From: an uncultured Pseudomonadales bacterium
Lineage (GTDB): Bacteria; Pseudomonadota; Gammaproteobacteria; Pseudomonadales; Pseudohongiellaceae
Direction: 5' to 3'
Length of the DNA: 64,000 nt
Assembly (NCBI GenBank): GCA_949372635.1
Contig: CASIAB010000002.1
Span: 62,001 to 126,000 of the forward strand
The position numbers were made by a program, and so were the translations under genes. Positions 19,085 to 27,865 of the stretch are shown piece by piece (positions within the stretch are counted from its first letter, which is position 1; each line of letters begins with the position of its first letter). Below the pieces are notes generated by a model. It ran no database searches. It was not told the DNA's origin and was given only the letters and a program-made list of their open reading frames with translations.

Positions 19085-19274
19085 TTAGTTCAGTGCTAAC
19101 AAGGAATTGCTGTTTTGAAGTTGGACATTTTTTTCTAATACTAAATAAGTTGTCTAAACGCGCTAATTTTTGCGATGTCAGGAAATAAATGAATAGATAA
19201 TTAAAAGGGACAGGAAGCCATTTAAGTCACTGCATCCGGAATTCACCGATGGTAGAAACCCAAGGACCTAACAT

Positions 19275-20294
19275 ATGAGAATTTTGCTGAAATACCCTGT
19301 TCAAATTGGAAGCTTGCTACTGTGCACCGCTATAGCATGGTCAACCACGCAGGCTCAGGACACCGCACGGCCTGATCTGGGAGGCGTCTGGAGTAATGCA
19401 TCGCTAACCAATCTCACTCGCCGGGACGGCGCAGAAACCCTTGTCGTGTCGGCGGAAGAAGCAGCAGTTATGGCAGCTCGGGTACCAATTGGCGGTATTG
19501 AGGGTGGCTTTGATGAAGGTGATGGTGTCAATAACACGCCTGCCGCGGCCGCTGATGACTTCGGCAGCAGGGCGTACAATAATTTTTGGGTCGACCCCGG
19601 CTCCAACCTGGCTCTGGTCAAGGGCGAGTACCGTACTTCTTACATAATTAACCCGGAGGACGGTCAGGTCCCGCGCCTGGAAAATCCTACCACAGATTAT
19701 CAGCGCACTAGCTTCGGCAGCCGATACCTGACAGGCATCGGTAACGCGGACGGCCCCGAGGCCCTTCCACTATCGGAGCGTTGTATTTTATCTGAAGGTA
19801 AAGCAGGTCCAGCGATGCAAAGTGGACTCTATAACAACACATATCAATTTGTTCAAACTGATGATTACGTGATGATCGACGTGGAACAAATGCACGATGC
19901 GCGAATCATTCCTACCTTTGACTCGGCAGAAGAGGCCCGTGCCCATCGCCGGCCCGGAGTCTTGCAGCAATACATGGGAGACTCTGTTGGCTGGTATGAA
20001 GGCGATGCTCTGGTAGTAGAAACTATCAATGTTAACCCTCAGCAAATGCAGCAAAGCTCTACAGCTATTACAAAAAATGGCAAAGTTACTGAACGCTTTA
20101 TTCGTTACTCTGACTCTGAAATTGTTTACCGATTTACCGTGGAAGATTCTGACCTATACAGCCAACCGTGGACCGCAGAGCTTAGCTTTCATACCTCAGA
20201 TGGCCATCTCTATGAGTACGCATGCCACGAAGGTAATTACTCCATGCCAGGCACTCTAGCTGGCGCACGTAGGCTAGAGGCAGAGCAAAGATAG
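19275..20294 (+). CDS. Secreted protein of unknown function, family shared with 23848-24882
   Basis: 339 residues. AAGGA lies 9 bases before the ATG. The Sec signal ends at TQAQD. The mature protein opens with PDLGGVWSNAS and ends with YEYACHEGNYSMPGTLAGARR, both shared with the second copy 4.6 kb downstream. Other shared pieces are LSERCI, followed by a YNNTYQFVQ/YNNNLQIVQ strand, a MVHDAR/MHDAR segment, and a GDALVVETINVN/DTLVVVTQNFN strand. Two cysteines (in SERCI and YACHE) are conserved between the pair and may form a disulfide. No enzymatic motif is recognised. Such genes are often seen with quinoproteins and amidohydrolases in marine and soil bacteria (general impression, not a search result). 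Confidence 0.7.
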   Translation: MRILLKYPVQIGSLLLCTAIAWSTTQAQDTARPDLGGVWSNASLTNLTRRDGAETLVVSAEEAAVMAARVPIGGIEGGFDEGDGVNNTPAAAADDFGSRAYNNFWVDPGSNLALVKGEYRTSYIINPEDGQVPRLENPTTDYQRTSFGSRYLTGIGNADGPEALPLSERCILSEGKAGPAMQSGLYNNTYQFVQTDDYVMIDVEQMHDARIIPTFDSAEEARAHRRPGVLQQYMGDSVGWYEGDALVVETINVNPQQMQQSSTAITKNGKVTERFIRYSDSEIVYRFTVEDSDLYSQPWTAELSFHTSDGHLYEYACHEGNYSMPGTLAGARRLEAEQR

Positions 20295-20734
20295 TGCAAA
20301 TGCACCCCTGTGAAGGAAAATGCACTAGAGAAATACGTCAGCGAGCTTAAAGGTTCGGAAGAGGACGATCTCTTTGGACCCGACGCATAAGTGTTTAAGG
20401 TTATAGGAGGAAAATTTTGCTTTAGTGTCGCAAAAAGACAAGCCTGCACGAATTACGCTTAAATGCGCGCCGGCTTGCGGAGAGGTTTTGGTGAACTAAT
20501 TTGGGTCAGTCATACGTGGTTATCACATGAACAAAAAACACGGGATAACGATTTGTCTCACCGGTGAGTTGCCCGATGGAATACTTACAGATCTGGCTGA
20601 AGGCTCATATAATAATGTAGCAAGCAAGCTAACCAAAGCAGACAAACTTAAACTTAAGCAACAATAACAAAATACCAAGAGAGGCGATTTATTTCTGTAA
20701 CGTGATGCCGGAAAATAAATCTACCCCTTTTGTA
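20295..20734. other. Intergenic region, one doubtful 46-codon ORF
   Basis: 440 bases without a clear gene. A 46-codon frame from ATG 20527 to TAA 20667 (starting MNKKHGITICLTGE, ending in a lysine-rich tail) has no good ribosome site and no recognised relatives. A 26-codon GTG frame at 20311 ends in DDLFGPDA. Both may be chance or remnants. No terminator or promoter was recognised. Confidence 0.4.
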
Positions 20735-21217
20735 CTAGTTAGATGAATTGCCTATGGTCTCAACTCCTACCAGAGACACTTCTTCATCCTGCGCAGCCCT
20801 GACCCCGCTTGTTGCGATTGCGCCGATTAGCTGACCATCCCTATAAACCGGCACGCCTCCTGCAAATGTGACACCACCTTCTATTGCTTCGATGTCTCCT
20901 GCTTCAACTCGATTTCCATATTCCGCAGAAGTCAGACCGGTTTGGGTCACTACTAACGCTTTAGAGATGACAAAGGCGAAAGTACGTGCTCCGGCTCCAT
21001 CGATACGCCGTAGCATCACCGGATTGTTATTTTGGTCCGTTATTAGAATCGTGACGTTCCATTTCTGATTTCGGGCGTAAGCTTCGGATGCCTCCATAGC
21101 TACAGTGGCTAGGTCATACGTCATCAGACTAGAATCGTCTGCCCCTTGGGCTAAGACGGTTGTTGCTGAGAAAAATAGTAATGCTAATAGAACACACTTG
21201 TAGAATCTGAGTGTCAT
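20735..21217 (-). CDS. GlcG/HbpS family protein, exported
   Basis: 160 residues with a Sec signal ending near VLAQG. The GlcG/HbpS (DUF336) fold is clear: MEASEAYARNQKWNVTILITD, the strand NPVMLRRIDGAGARTF, the helix FVISKALVVTQTGL, and the C-terminal GGVPVYRDGQLIGAIATSG with the turn before it rich in glycine. Known members bind haem (HbpS) or are linked to glycolate use (GlcG), and some bind cobalamin. The exported form found here fits an extracytoplasmic ligand-binding role. It lies on the same strand as the APC permease upstream, with 97 bases between. Confidence 0.88.
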   Translation of the reverse strand: MTLRFYKCVLLALLFFSATTVLAQGADDSSLMTYDLATVAMEASEAYARNQKWNVTILITDQNNNPVMLRRIDGAGARTFAFVISKALVVTQTGLTSAEYGNRVEAGDIEAIEGGVTFAGGVPVYRDGQLIGAIATSGVRAAQDEEVSLVGVETIGNSSN

Positions 21218-21314
21218 TGTGGTGCCTTATATTTTTATTGGATCAGATCATTTTCACAGAAAAATTTGCGAAGGTAAGAAGCCCGAACGAGGATGGACTT
21301 ATTTAGTTGGCAGT

Positions 21315-22655
21315 TCACCCTGTTTCCCCTCCTCCTCTTTTGTGTGCAAATCCATACAGAATCCCCCCAAGAATAGTCCACACCAAGACGATTCCCCATT
21401 CCTGGGGCCAGATCAATGCTGCGGGGCTCCCAGGCAAATAGAGCAGGCCCAGACCAATCGATAACACTAATGCCGAGGTGCCTACGAATTTACCATAATG
21501 TACTTTATAGGGTCTTTCCAGTTCTGGCTCCTTCTTGCGTAATATCAAAAATGACCAGGCCACCATGCCGTAGGCAATCACAATACCAAGACCGCCCGCG
21601 TCGACAACCCAGACCAGTGCTGGCCGACCAAAGAAGGGACCGATAATAGACAGTGCACCAATCAACAGGATCCCATTTTTCGGTGTGTGATATTTCGGAT
21701 GAAGCTCACCAAGAAATTCTGGCAATAAACCCCCGTGGGCTAAGGCATAAATAGCGCGGCTGCCTCCGAGAATGAAGGCATTCCAGCTGGTAATAATGCC
21801 GGCGAGACCGGCAATCAATAACACCGTACCACCTGCCTCGCCGTAGATGGCGGTATTGGCAGCTGCGGTCACCACTTTAGAGGAATTAATTGCAGCCTCG
21901 TCCAGAACCAGACCAACCCCTAGTATGATAAAGCCATACCACACGATAGCCATCGCTACGGAGATCATTAATACTGCGCCAATATCTTTAAACGGTAGGT
22001 CTATTTCCTCGGCGGCCTGGGGAATGGTATCGAAGCCTACAAACATAAACGGAACCATTACCAACACCAATGTAATTCCTGAGACACCATCCTTAAACAA
22101 GGGCTGCATATTGCTAATGTCTCCAGTGAACAGAGCTCCGCTAACAAACAACACCCCTACAAGCAAAATAGCCAAGACGACCACGCTTTGCACCAGCGCT
22201 ACCATGCGCACGCCTATCACGTTGAGAACGGTCATAGTCACGGAGCCGGCTACGCCTACTAATACCCAGGACAGATAAACATCCCAACCGGCAATTTGCC
22301 AAAGGAAAACCTTATCAAGGCCCGGCATTAATGAATCCAGAACAGTTGGCAGAGCCACTGCCTCGAAAGTTACAACAGAGACGTAGCCGAGGATGATCCC
22401 CCAGGTGCAAATAAAGGAAGCACCGGAGCCTAGCGCGCGCTTACTGTAAACATGTTCGCCGCCGGCAAAAGGTAAAGCCGAGGCAAGCTCTGCATAGGTA
22501 AGACCAATTAGTAATATCGCTGCGCCGCCGACGAGAAACGCTACAATTGCACCGAGTGTGCCTGCCGAGCTGATCCACGCACCTGACAACACTACCCAGC
22601 TCCAGCCGATCATGGCACCGAAGGCCAGAGCCAATACCTCTCGGCGACCTAGCAC
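21315..22655 (-). CDS. APC superfamily amino acid permease
   Basis: 446 residues from a GTG start, about 12 membrane helices. The first helix has the APC signature LAFGAMIGWSWVVLSGAW. Further family segments are FAGGEHVYSKRALGSGASF, GFDTIPQAAEEIDLPFKDIG and a cytoplasmic tail ERPYKVHYGK. The frame stays open about 30 bases before the GTG (reading SKEASRTQFLRV), and APC proteins often have such an N-terminal stretch, so the true start may be a rarer codon slightly upstream. It would import an amino acid or amine in exchange or with H+. Substrate not predictable. GlcG/HbpS follows on the same strand. Confidence 0.88.
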   Translation of the reverse strand: MLGRREVLALAFGAMIGWSWVVLSGAWISSAGTLGAIVAFLVGGAAILLIGLTYAELASALPFAGGEHVYSKRALGSGASFICTWGIILGYVSVVTFEAVALPTVLDSLMPGLDKVFLWQIAGWDVYLSWVLVGVAGSVTMTVLNVIGVRMVALVQSVVVLAILLVGVLFVSGALFTGDISNMQPLFKDGVSGITLVLVMVPFMFVGFDTIPQAAEEIDLPFKDIGAVLMISVAMAIVWYGFIILGVGLVLDEAAINSSKVVTAAANTAIYGEAGGTVLLIAGLAGIITSWNAFILGGSRAIYALAHGGLLPEFLGELHPKYHTPKNGILLIGALSIIGPFFGRPALVWVVDAGGLGIVIAYGMVAWSFLILRKKEPELERPYKVHYGKFVGTSALVLSIGLGLLYLPGSPAALIWPQEWGIVLVWTILGGILYGFAHKRGGGETG

Positions 22656-22721
22656 TCGTAGAAATTGCGTTCTGCTTGCTTCCTTACTCAGGTCGCACCT
22701 CTCTCAGGGTTCTGACACGAC

Positions 22722-23141
22722 TTAGGGCCGATAGCGCAAATTAGTAAAGGCGGAAGCCGTCGGTCGCTGAATAGCAATAAATCCATACTCGTGATTGTTA
22801 TGGAAGGTATTGCAGCCTGAGGTAAGCGAATCATAAGCCTGCATAAATAGTGAACTGTCCTTTGCTTCAACTGCTTCTTGAAGATCCTGCAATGGTTTGG
22901 CGGTAAACAGGGTAAGAATCTCAACAATGGATTCCCTCTTGTAGCGTGGACGCAGGACTATCATGTCCGCAATCCCCTCTTTAACAGAGTCCACTGCATA
23001 GGGTGCCAGCGGCCAGTTCTGCGCCGAACCCGCAAACCATAGCTTGCCATGCTGCACCTGCAGAGATTCCATGAGATCACCCAGCCCCGGCACATATTTG
23101 TTAGGGTCCTTGGGCGGTGGCTGTGCCATGGCGTAACTCAA
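22722..23141 (-). CDS. Small conserved protein resembling a single-haem cytochrome but lacking the second haem Cys
   Basis: 139 residues from a TTG with AGGGG 8 bases upstream; an ATG at 23129 is also in frame. The helical part HGKLWFAGSAQNWPLAPYAVD and the ending GFIAIQRPTASAFTN look like a family that usually carries CNxCH near the C-terminus. Here the site reads GCNTFH: the codon is TTC (Phe) where TGC (Cys) would be expected, a one-base change. Covalent haem binding through two cysteines would thus be lost. There is also no signal peptide, so the protein may have a haem-free role. Family recall is from memory and not verified. Confidence 0.6.
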   Translation of the reverse strand: MSYAMAQPPPKDPNKYVPGLGDLMESLQVQHGKLWFAGSAQNWPLAPYAVDSVKEGIADMIVLRPRYKRESIVEILTLFTAKPLQDLQEAVEAKDSSLFMQAYDSLTSGCNTFHNNHEYGFIAIQRPTASAFTNLRYRP

Positions 23142-23343
23142 TGGTGTTTCCCCTGTTTTGGGCCGCCTTTTTTGAGTATCACAGTGATTCTAATGAATTG
23201 CGGTTAGCATGACTACAATTTGCAGCGATTATAGTCCATGATCGAAGCCCAACAAATAACCTTCACATCGATCAGCACCTGCGTGGTTGTTACTCTCCAA
23301 TTGAAGAAGCTCACCAACAAATATCCGGAAGCGAGCCTTACCC

Positions 23344-23730
23344 TTGAAAGAATGCAATCAGTGCGGAAAGTGTTGTACGAAGTACGGTGGCGATGGTCTG
23401 TCGGTGTCGGATGAGGAAATACAGCTGTGGGAAACATTTAGGCCCGATCTATACGAATATGTGCAGGACGGGGGTATTTGGACAGACCCGGCCACTGGCA
23501 AGCAATTGGATCGTTGTCCTTGGTTGAGAAAAACACCCAACAAAGAAATTTATACCTGCGGTATCTATATGGACCGCCCCAACGACTGCAAATTCTACCC
23601 GGTAACTATCACTCAAATGGTAGAAGACAAATGCGAAATGTTGGAAGTACAAGATTTGACTGATACGAAGCGCGCGCAAGATAAACTAAATAAGATCATG
23701 CTTGATAGCCGACCTCCCCATGAATTGTGA
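23344..23730 (+). CDS. YkgJ family cysteine-cluster protein
   Basis: 128 residues from a TTG start: no ATG or GTG exists between the upstream in-frame TGA at 23302 and the first motif. The N-terminal CNQCGKCC is the YkgJ/Fli-type cluster, followed by LSVSDEEIQLWETFRPDL, then CPWL, YTCGIY and DCKFYP, giving the set of cysteines expected to hold an Fe-S or zinc centre. Family members are small cytoplasmic proteins of unclear biochemical role, sometimes linked to redox or maturation. It stands alone between a leftward gene and the second 340-residue secreted protein. Confidence 0.8.
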   Translation: MKECNQCGKCCTKYGGDGLSVSDEEIQLWETFRPDLYEYVQDGGIWTDPATGKQLDRCPWLRKTPNKEIYTCGIYMDRPNDCKFYPVTITQMVEDKCEMLEVQDLTDTKRAQDKLNKIMLDSRPPHEL

Positions 23731-23847
23731 TAGAGAACGTCGATCTCATTATTCCGGCCCCATTTCCAGAAGCTACTGCTGCCCTGCCTGCCCCATTGCC
23801 TCCAATCTGCGCCAGCCAACCAATATCCCAGCCATGGAATTGAATTC

Positions 23848-24882
23848 ATGAAACAACTGATGAAGAGACAGTGTTCGCTGTTACTACTATTGTGGCTCTC
23901 CCTGCAGGCTTCCCAGCTGGGCCTGGCCGCCGAAAACTATGAAGCTCCGCGCACTCAGTGGGGACTACCCGACCTTCAAGGGGTTTGGAATTTCTCATCC
24001 AATGTCCCGATGCAACGCCCCGAGGAATTCGGAGAGCAGCAATTTCTCAACAGTGATGAAATCCGAGCATTACAGAGTCAGCGCTTTAGCTTGGGACCAA
24101 CAGATGCGTCGACGCGGTCGGCGTCCGGTGTTGAAGCTTTTTACAATGACACCATCTGGATGGAGAAAATCCGCGGCGCAGGCAACGTGCGCACTTCACT
24201 TATCGTATTTCCACTAAATGGTCGCTTCCCTCCGCTTGCGGAGGGCATAGAGAATCAACCCGGCGGAGAAATAGAAGCTGCAGGAGAACGCCCGGTAAGG
24301 TTTGTCATCGGCGGCATTGGCCGAGATGGTCCGGAGGATCGAGGTCTTTCGGAGCGCTGCATAGTTGGCTTTAACTCCGGCCCGCCGTTATTACCCAGCG
24401 TGTACAACAACAATTTGCAGATCGTACAGAACAAAGATCATCTGGTGATCCTGACCGAGATGGTGCATGACGCTCGACTAGTTAAACTTGAAAAAGGTCC
24501 AACTCTGGATGAGAGCCTAGGACTTTGGTCAGGTGACTCCCGTGGTCATTGGGACAATGATACGCTGGTAGTTGTAACGCAAAATTTTAATGGTTTGACA
24601 CAAAGCTTCGATGGCTTCGGCACATCTAAAAACAAAGTACTCACAGAACAATTTACCCGAATCGGACCACGAACCATCAACTATGAATTCACTATCGATG
24701 ACCCTGCTACTTTCACTGAAAAGTTAAGCGCTATAGTTCCCTTAACTAAAGTAGAGTCTCAGTTGTATGAGTACGCCTGCCACGAAGGAAACTACGGCAT
24801 GGCGAATATGCTGCGCGGCGCGCGCCGTAAAGATGCAAATGAAGTGTCAGATCGCGTAGCTGATTTATTTCGCGGGCTCTAA
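23848..24882 (+). CDS. Secreted protein of unknown function, second copy of the 19275 family
   Basis: 344 residues with a Sec signal ending near GLAAEN. Mature start WGLPDLQGVWNFSS and end YEYACHEGNYGMANMLRGARR match the gene at 19275-20294. It shares the LSERCI, YNNN and MVHDAR blocks but the middle differs by insertions (for example ENQPGGEIEAAGERP), so the two are old paralogs rather than a recent copy. Two cysteines are conserved. No known catalytic motif. It ends 35 bases before a good terminator, so it is the last gene of its transcript. Confidence 0.7.
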   Translation: MKQLMKRQCSLLLLLWLSLQASQLGLAAENYEAPRTQWGLPDLQGVWNFSSNVPMQRPEEFGEQQFLNSDEIRALQSQRFSLGPTDASTRSASGVEAFYNDTIWMEKIRGAGNVRTSLIVFPLNGRFPPLAEGIENQPGGEIEAAGERPVRFVIGGIGRDGPEDRGLSERCIVGFNSGPPLLPSVYNNNLQIVQNKDHLVILTEMVHDARLVKLEKGPTLDESLGLWSGDSRGHWDNDTLVVVTQNFNGLTQSFDGFGTSKNKVLTEQFTRIGPRTINYEFTIDDPATFTEKLSAIVPLTKVESQLYEYACHEGNYGMANMLRGARRKDANEVSDRVADLFRGL

Positions 24883-25242
24883 GCCCAAGTAGCAACCTGC
24901 AACAGCAAAAGAGCATAAGGGTATAAGCTATTTTTATAGACCCTTTTTTTGACCCGCCCTTTGATCCTAAAAACAGCCCTGAACTGTATTACTACCTAAT
25001 AATTTTTGCACTCGGTATTTCCTCAAGAACCAACGCCATTGGTTTCTTCAGGCGGACGAATCAAGCTTCAGCGTATCTGCGATCGAAGTCCCCGCTATGT
25101 GAGTGCCTACCGCCTCAAGGAAAGCTATCTAATTAATAACTCTTTGTAACAGATGGACGTCAAGTCGGCAGCTTGTCCGTATAATCCCCCTTCGAATTAG
25201 AAACGCTCCCTTTAGAATAGAGCACAGCTACGGAACTCAGCC
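24883..25242. other. Intergenic region with terminator; no gene recognised
   Basis: 360 bases. The first 70 hold the terminator at 24917-24950. The rest contains only a 38-codon open stretch without a start signal (ending in LKESYLINNSL), which I could not relate to any family. It should include the promoter of the TonB-receptor-like gene, not located. Confidence 0.45.
24917..24950 (+). terminator. Rho-independent terminator
   Basis: AGGGT pairs with ACCCT around an inner CTAT-TTTT-ATAG hairpin and is followed by eight T on the + strand. A bulge (ATAAG) interrupts the left arm. Confidence 0.7.
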
Positions 25243-27432
25243 ATGCATTATCATGTTCTTCCTTGGAATCAGCTAGTTCGTCTGACGACAAAGCTCCCAT
25301 TGACCTTGGTCCTGGCTTTCGCGCTACCACTCGCAGCCAGCGCTCAGGACACAACCGGCGACGACTCAACAGTGATTTATCCTGCGGGCTATTTTGGCCA
25401 GTGGGGGCCACGCACTGCACAGGACATGCTTGACCGTATACCTGGCCAGGCCAGCACAAGCAGCTCGGGCGGTTTTAGTGGTAGCGGAGGAAATCCTTCT
25501 GCCGGTGGACGAGGTCTAGGCAGCGGTAGCGGCGGTACGGATATCCTCATCGACGGCAAGCGTACTGCTGGTAAAAACAATCAAGCTGGCGGCCTGTTAA
25601 GCAGAATCGCCGCCGATCAGGTGCAGGAGATACAGATCATTCGCGGCACTTCGGGCGAGCTTGATGTTCGCGGCAGTGGGCAAGTGATCAATATAGTGTT
25701 GTTCGAAGCACTCGCGTCCCAGAGTATTTCTTGGGACGCAACTGCCACTATGGCCCAGGACAGAGAATTCATCCCCGCCGGCTCTGTTGCAGTGAGCGGA
25801 CAAAGCGGTGAATTCGATTACTTATTCAGCTTGCGCAGCAACCCACGCTACAGCCACAACGTGACCCACGAGCGCAGCATTTTGGGCGATTTCACCCGTA
25901 ACGACATTATCCACGAGCACCGTATTAACGATCGGGACAACAACGAGCTGAGCATTAATCTCGGCTACGATTTCTCTTCAAATAGCAGCGTACGCATGAA
26001 CGCATTGTATGCGGTGCAGGATTCGCCCACCACGGTGAATAGGATCACTAACAATTTACGCACTACGCCTAACAGCATTGTCAGCGAGAAAGAAGACAAC
26101 CCATCTGACCGAGACAACTGGGAGCTTGGCGGTGATTACGAGTTAACATTAACAAATGGCGCACGGTTCAAATTACTGGGCATCGCCAACAAGAATAGCC
26201 AGAATTCAACGCGGGAGCGGTATCAGTTACAAGATGATGCCGTCTTCCAGAAAAATTTGTTTCTGAACACCGACAGCTTTACGGAGGAGCGTATTGCACG
26301 TGGCTCTTATACGATGGACATATTTTCTGAACAAAATATAGAATTCGGCCTCGAGCGTGCGGAGACAATTCTCGATTCACGGCTGTCATTGGGATTGCTC
26401 AGTACAACCGGCACGACCTCGGACGCAGTAGGTGGTCTAGTTCCACAGAGTGTCTCTAACGCGAACTCGCGGGTCAAAGAAATCCGCTATGAGCCATTCC
26501 TCATTCATAATTGGACGATCAGCCCAAAGATGTCTTTGGAGTCCACGCTAGTCTACGAGACATCGGAAATCTCCCAGACCGGCGATGTAACCAGAAAGCG
26601 GAATTTCGATTTCATTAAGCCGAAAGTAGATTTTCGATACGATATGACACCTACGCTACAGCTTCGCGGCACTATCGAGCGCTTGGTAAATCAGCTTAAC
26701 TTTTCCGATTTTGTTGCCGCCAATGACGACCAAGATAATGATCGCAACACAGTGGCAGGCAACGCCGGTCTGCGCCAGCAAACACAATGGCGCTACGGCT
26801 TTAAAACAGAATATCGCCTGCCAGATGATGCGGGGGTTATGAGTGCGGAACTGTTCTATGCCGATCATCAGGACGTGATTGATCGCATCGATGTGTCATC
26901 CTCGGATGACAACCTGCAATCAGCGAACGGAAATATCGGCGATGGCACGGAGTATGGCCTTGATCTGAAAGCAAGTGTTCGCATGGGCATGATCGGACTG
27001 CCCAATCTATTAGTTTCGCCCTCCTTTATAGTGCAGGACTCACAAGTTACCGATCCATTTCTCGGCATTGAACGCCGCTTTCAGTCCTACATTCGTGGTC
27101 AATGGAGGCTTACCCTGCGGCACGATATTCCCGAGTGGAGATTCAATTGGGGATTGCAAAACTTCGATCGCGTAGACGGTGGCTTATTCCGTTATGACGT
27201 AGATGATATTGAATTCGAGATAGGAGACCCGCGTTATAACCTTTTTGCTGAATACATAGACAGTCGCGGCCTCACCTATCGCGTCGATGTTCAGAATTTT
27301 AGCAACAATGTCCGATGTAGGCGCCGAACTCGTTTCGTGGGACGAATATCAGACAATATACTGGAAGAAATCGAGGGTCAATGCAGCGGCAGCGGAATAG
27401 ATTTCAGCCTCAGGGTCCGTGGTGCCTTCTAG
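25243..27432 (+). CDS. TonB-dependent receptor-like outer-membrane protein
   Basis: 729 residues. A Sec signal ends at ASAQD. A short plug-like domain follows: a phrase resembling the plug entry (TAQDMLDRIPG), a glycine/serine-rich loop from about residue 76 to 102, then TDILIDGKR and a strand QVQEIQIIRGTSGELDVRGSGQVINIV, which is the usual end of the plug. The rest is alternating aromatic strands of a 22-strand barrel finishing in FSLRVRGAF with a C-terminal Phe. No TonB box was confidently picked. The cargo is unknown. Near-terminal cysteines (VRCRRR and GQCSGS) could close a loop. No siderophore or vitamin genes adjoin it. Confidence 0.82.
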   Translation: MHYHVLPWNQLVRLTTKLPLTLVLAFALPLAASAQDTTGDDSTVIYPAGYFGQWGPRTAQDMLDRIPGQASTSSSGGFSGSGGNPSAGGRGLGSGSGGTDILIDGKRTAGKNNQAGGLLSRIAADQVQEIQIIRGTSGELDVRGSGQVINIVLFEALASQSISWDATATMAQDREFIPAGSVAVSGQSGEFDYLFSLRSNPRYSHNVTHERSILGDFTRNDIIHEHRINDRDNNELSINLGYDFSSNSSVRMNALYAVQDSPTTVNRITNNLRTTPNSIVSEKEDNPSDRDNWELGGDYELTLTNGARFKLLGIANKNSQNSTRERYQLQDDAVFQKNLFLNTDSFTEERIARGSYTMDIFSEQNIEFGLERAETILDSRLSLGLLSTTGTTSDAVGGLVPQSVSNANSRVKEIRYEPFLIHNWTISPKMSLESTLVYETSEISQTGDVTRKRNFDFIKPKVDFRYDMTPTLQLRGTIERLVNQLNFSDFVAANDDQDNDRNTVAGNAGLRQQTQWRYGFKTEYRLPDDAGVMSAELFYADHQDVIDRIDVSSSDDNLQSANGNIGDGTEYGLDLKASVRMGMIGLPNLLVSPSFIVQDSQVTDPFLGIERRFQSYIRGQWRLTLRHDIPEWRFNWGLQNFDRVDGGLFRYDVDDIEFEIGDPRYNLFAEYIDSRGLTYRVDVQNFSNNVRCRRRTRFVGRISDNILEEIEGQCSGSGIDFSLRVRGAF

Positions 27433-27570
27433 CTAGTATCGGTTCGAAAAGCGGGTACAATCCCGAGAAAAGATACAACAGCTCGGCTCGCTCGATGAAC
27501 TCAATGCAAACCCGATTTTTTCCATTTAGAATAAGACTACTCCCGATTCCGACGCTGTAGGTGCAACTCA

Positions 27571-27750
27571 ATGATTGTCTTACTATCCATTCTCGCCATA
27601 CTCTTTTTGGTATTAGCCGTTGGCCTTCCATTAATTGAGAAATACAGCACTGAAAAAACTGATGAGGAACTGGGCACAATGACGCGGTACATGCCTGCTT
27701 TAATGGCTGTTCTCATTACCGGCATGGCTATACGCTATTTAATGGGCTAA
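27571..27750 (+). CDS. 59-residue inner-membrane protein with two helices
   Basis: ATG at 27571, TAA at 27748-27750; TAGGTG lies about 7 bases before the start. The product begins MIVLLSILAILFLVLAVGLP, has a charged loop (EKYSTEKTDEELGTMTRY), and ends with a second hydrophobic segment (PALMAVLITGMAIRYLMG). Hydrophobicity pattern, start signal and amino-acid make-up look like a real small membrane protein. Function is unknown. It sits between the TonB-receptor-like gene and the porin, all on the same strand, so it may be co-transcribed with either. Confidence 0.6.
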   Translation: MIVLLSILAILFLVLAVGLPLIEKYSTEKTDEELGTMTRYMPALMAVLITGMAIRYLMG

Positions 27751-27865
27751 GTAATTTGCCTCGACGCTCCAATTTAGTTATTTAACGACATCGGAATGTG
27801 AAGTGAACCCAGCCTAGGACTGGTGTAGCATTGGCAGCGCCTTACTAACTAAAAACGGCAATAAT

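Noticed and set aside
20527-20667. 46-codon ORF as a real gene
   Set aside because: No ribosome site and unrecognised; mentioned only in the intergenic entry.
24965-24995. TGATCC at 24965 as a second ECF11 promoter
   Set aside because: With an 18-base spacer the -10 would read GTATT, and the next gene is over 250 bases away.
25005-25146. 38-codon open frame before the TonB-receptor-like gene
   Set aside because: No ATG/GTG with a ribosome site, and no family resemblance; probably chance.
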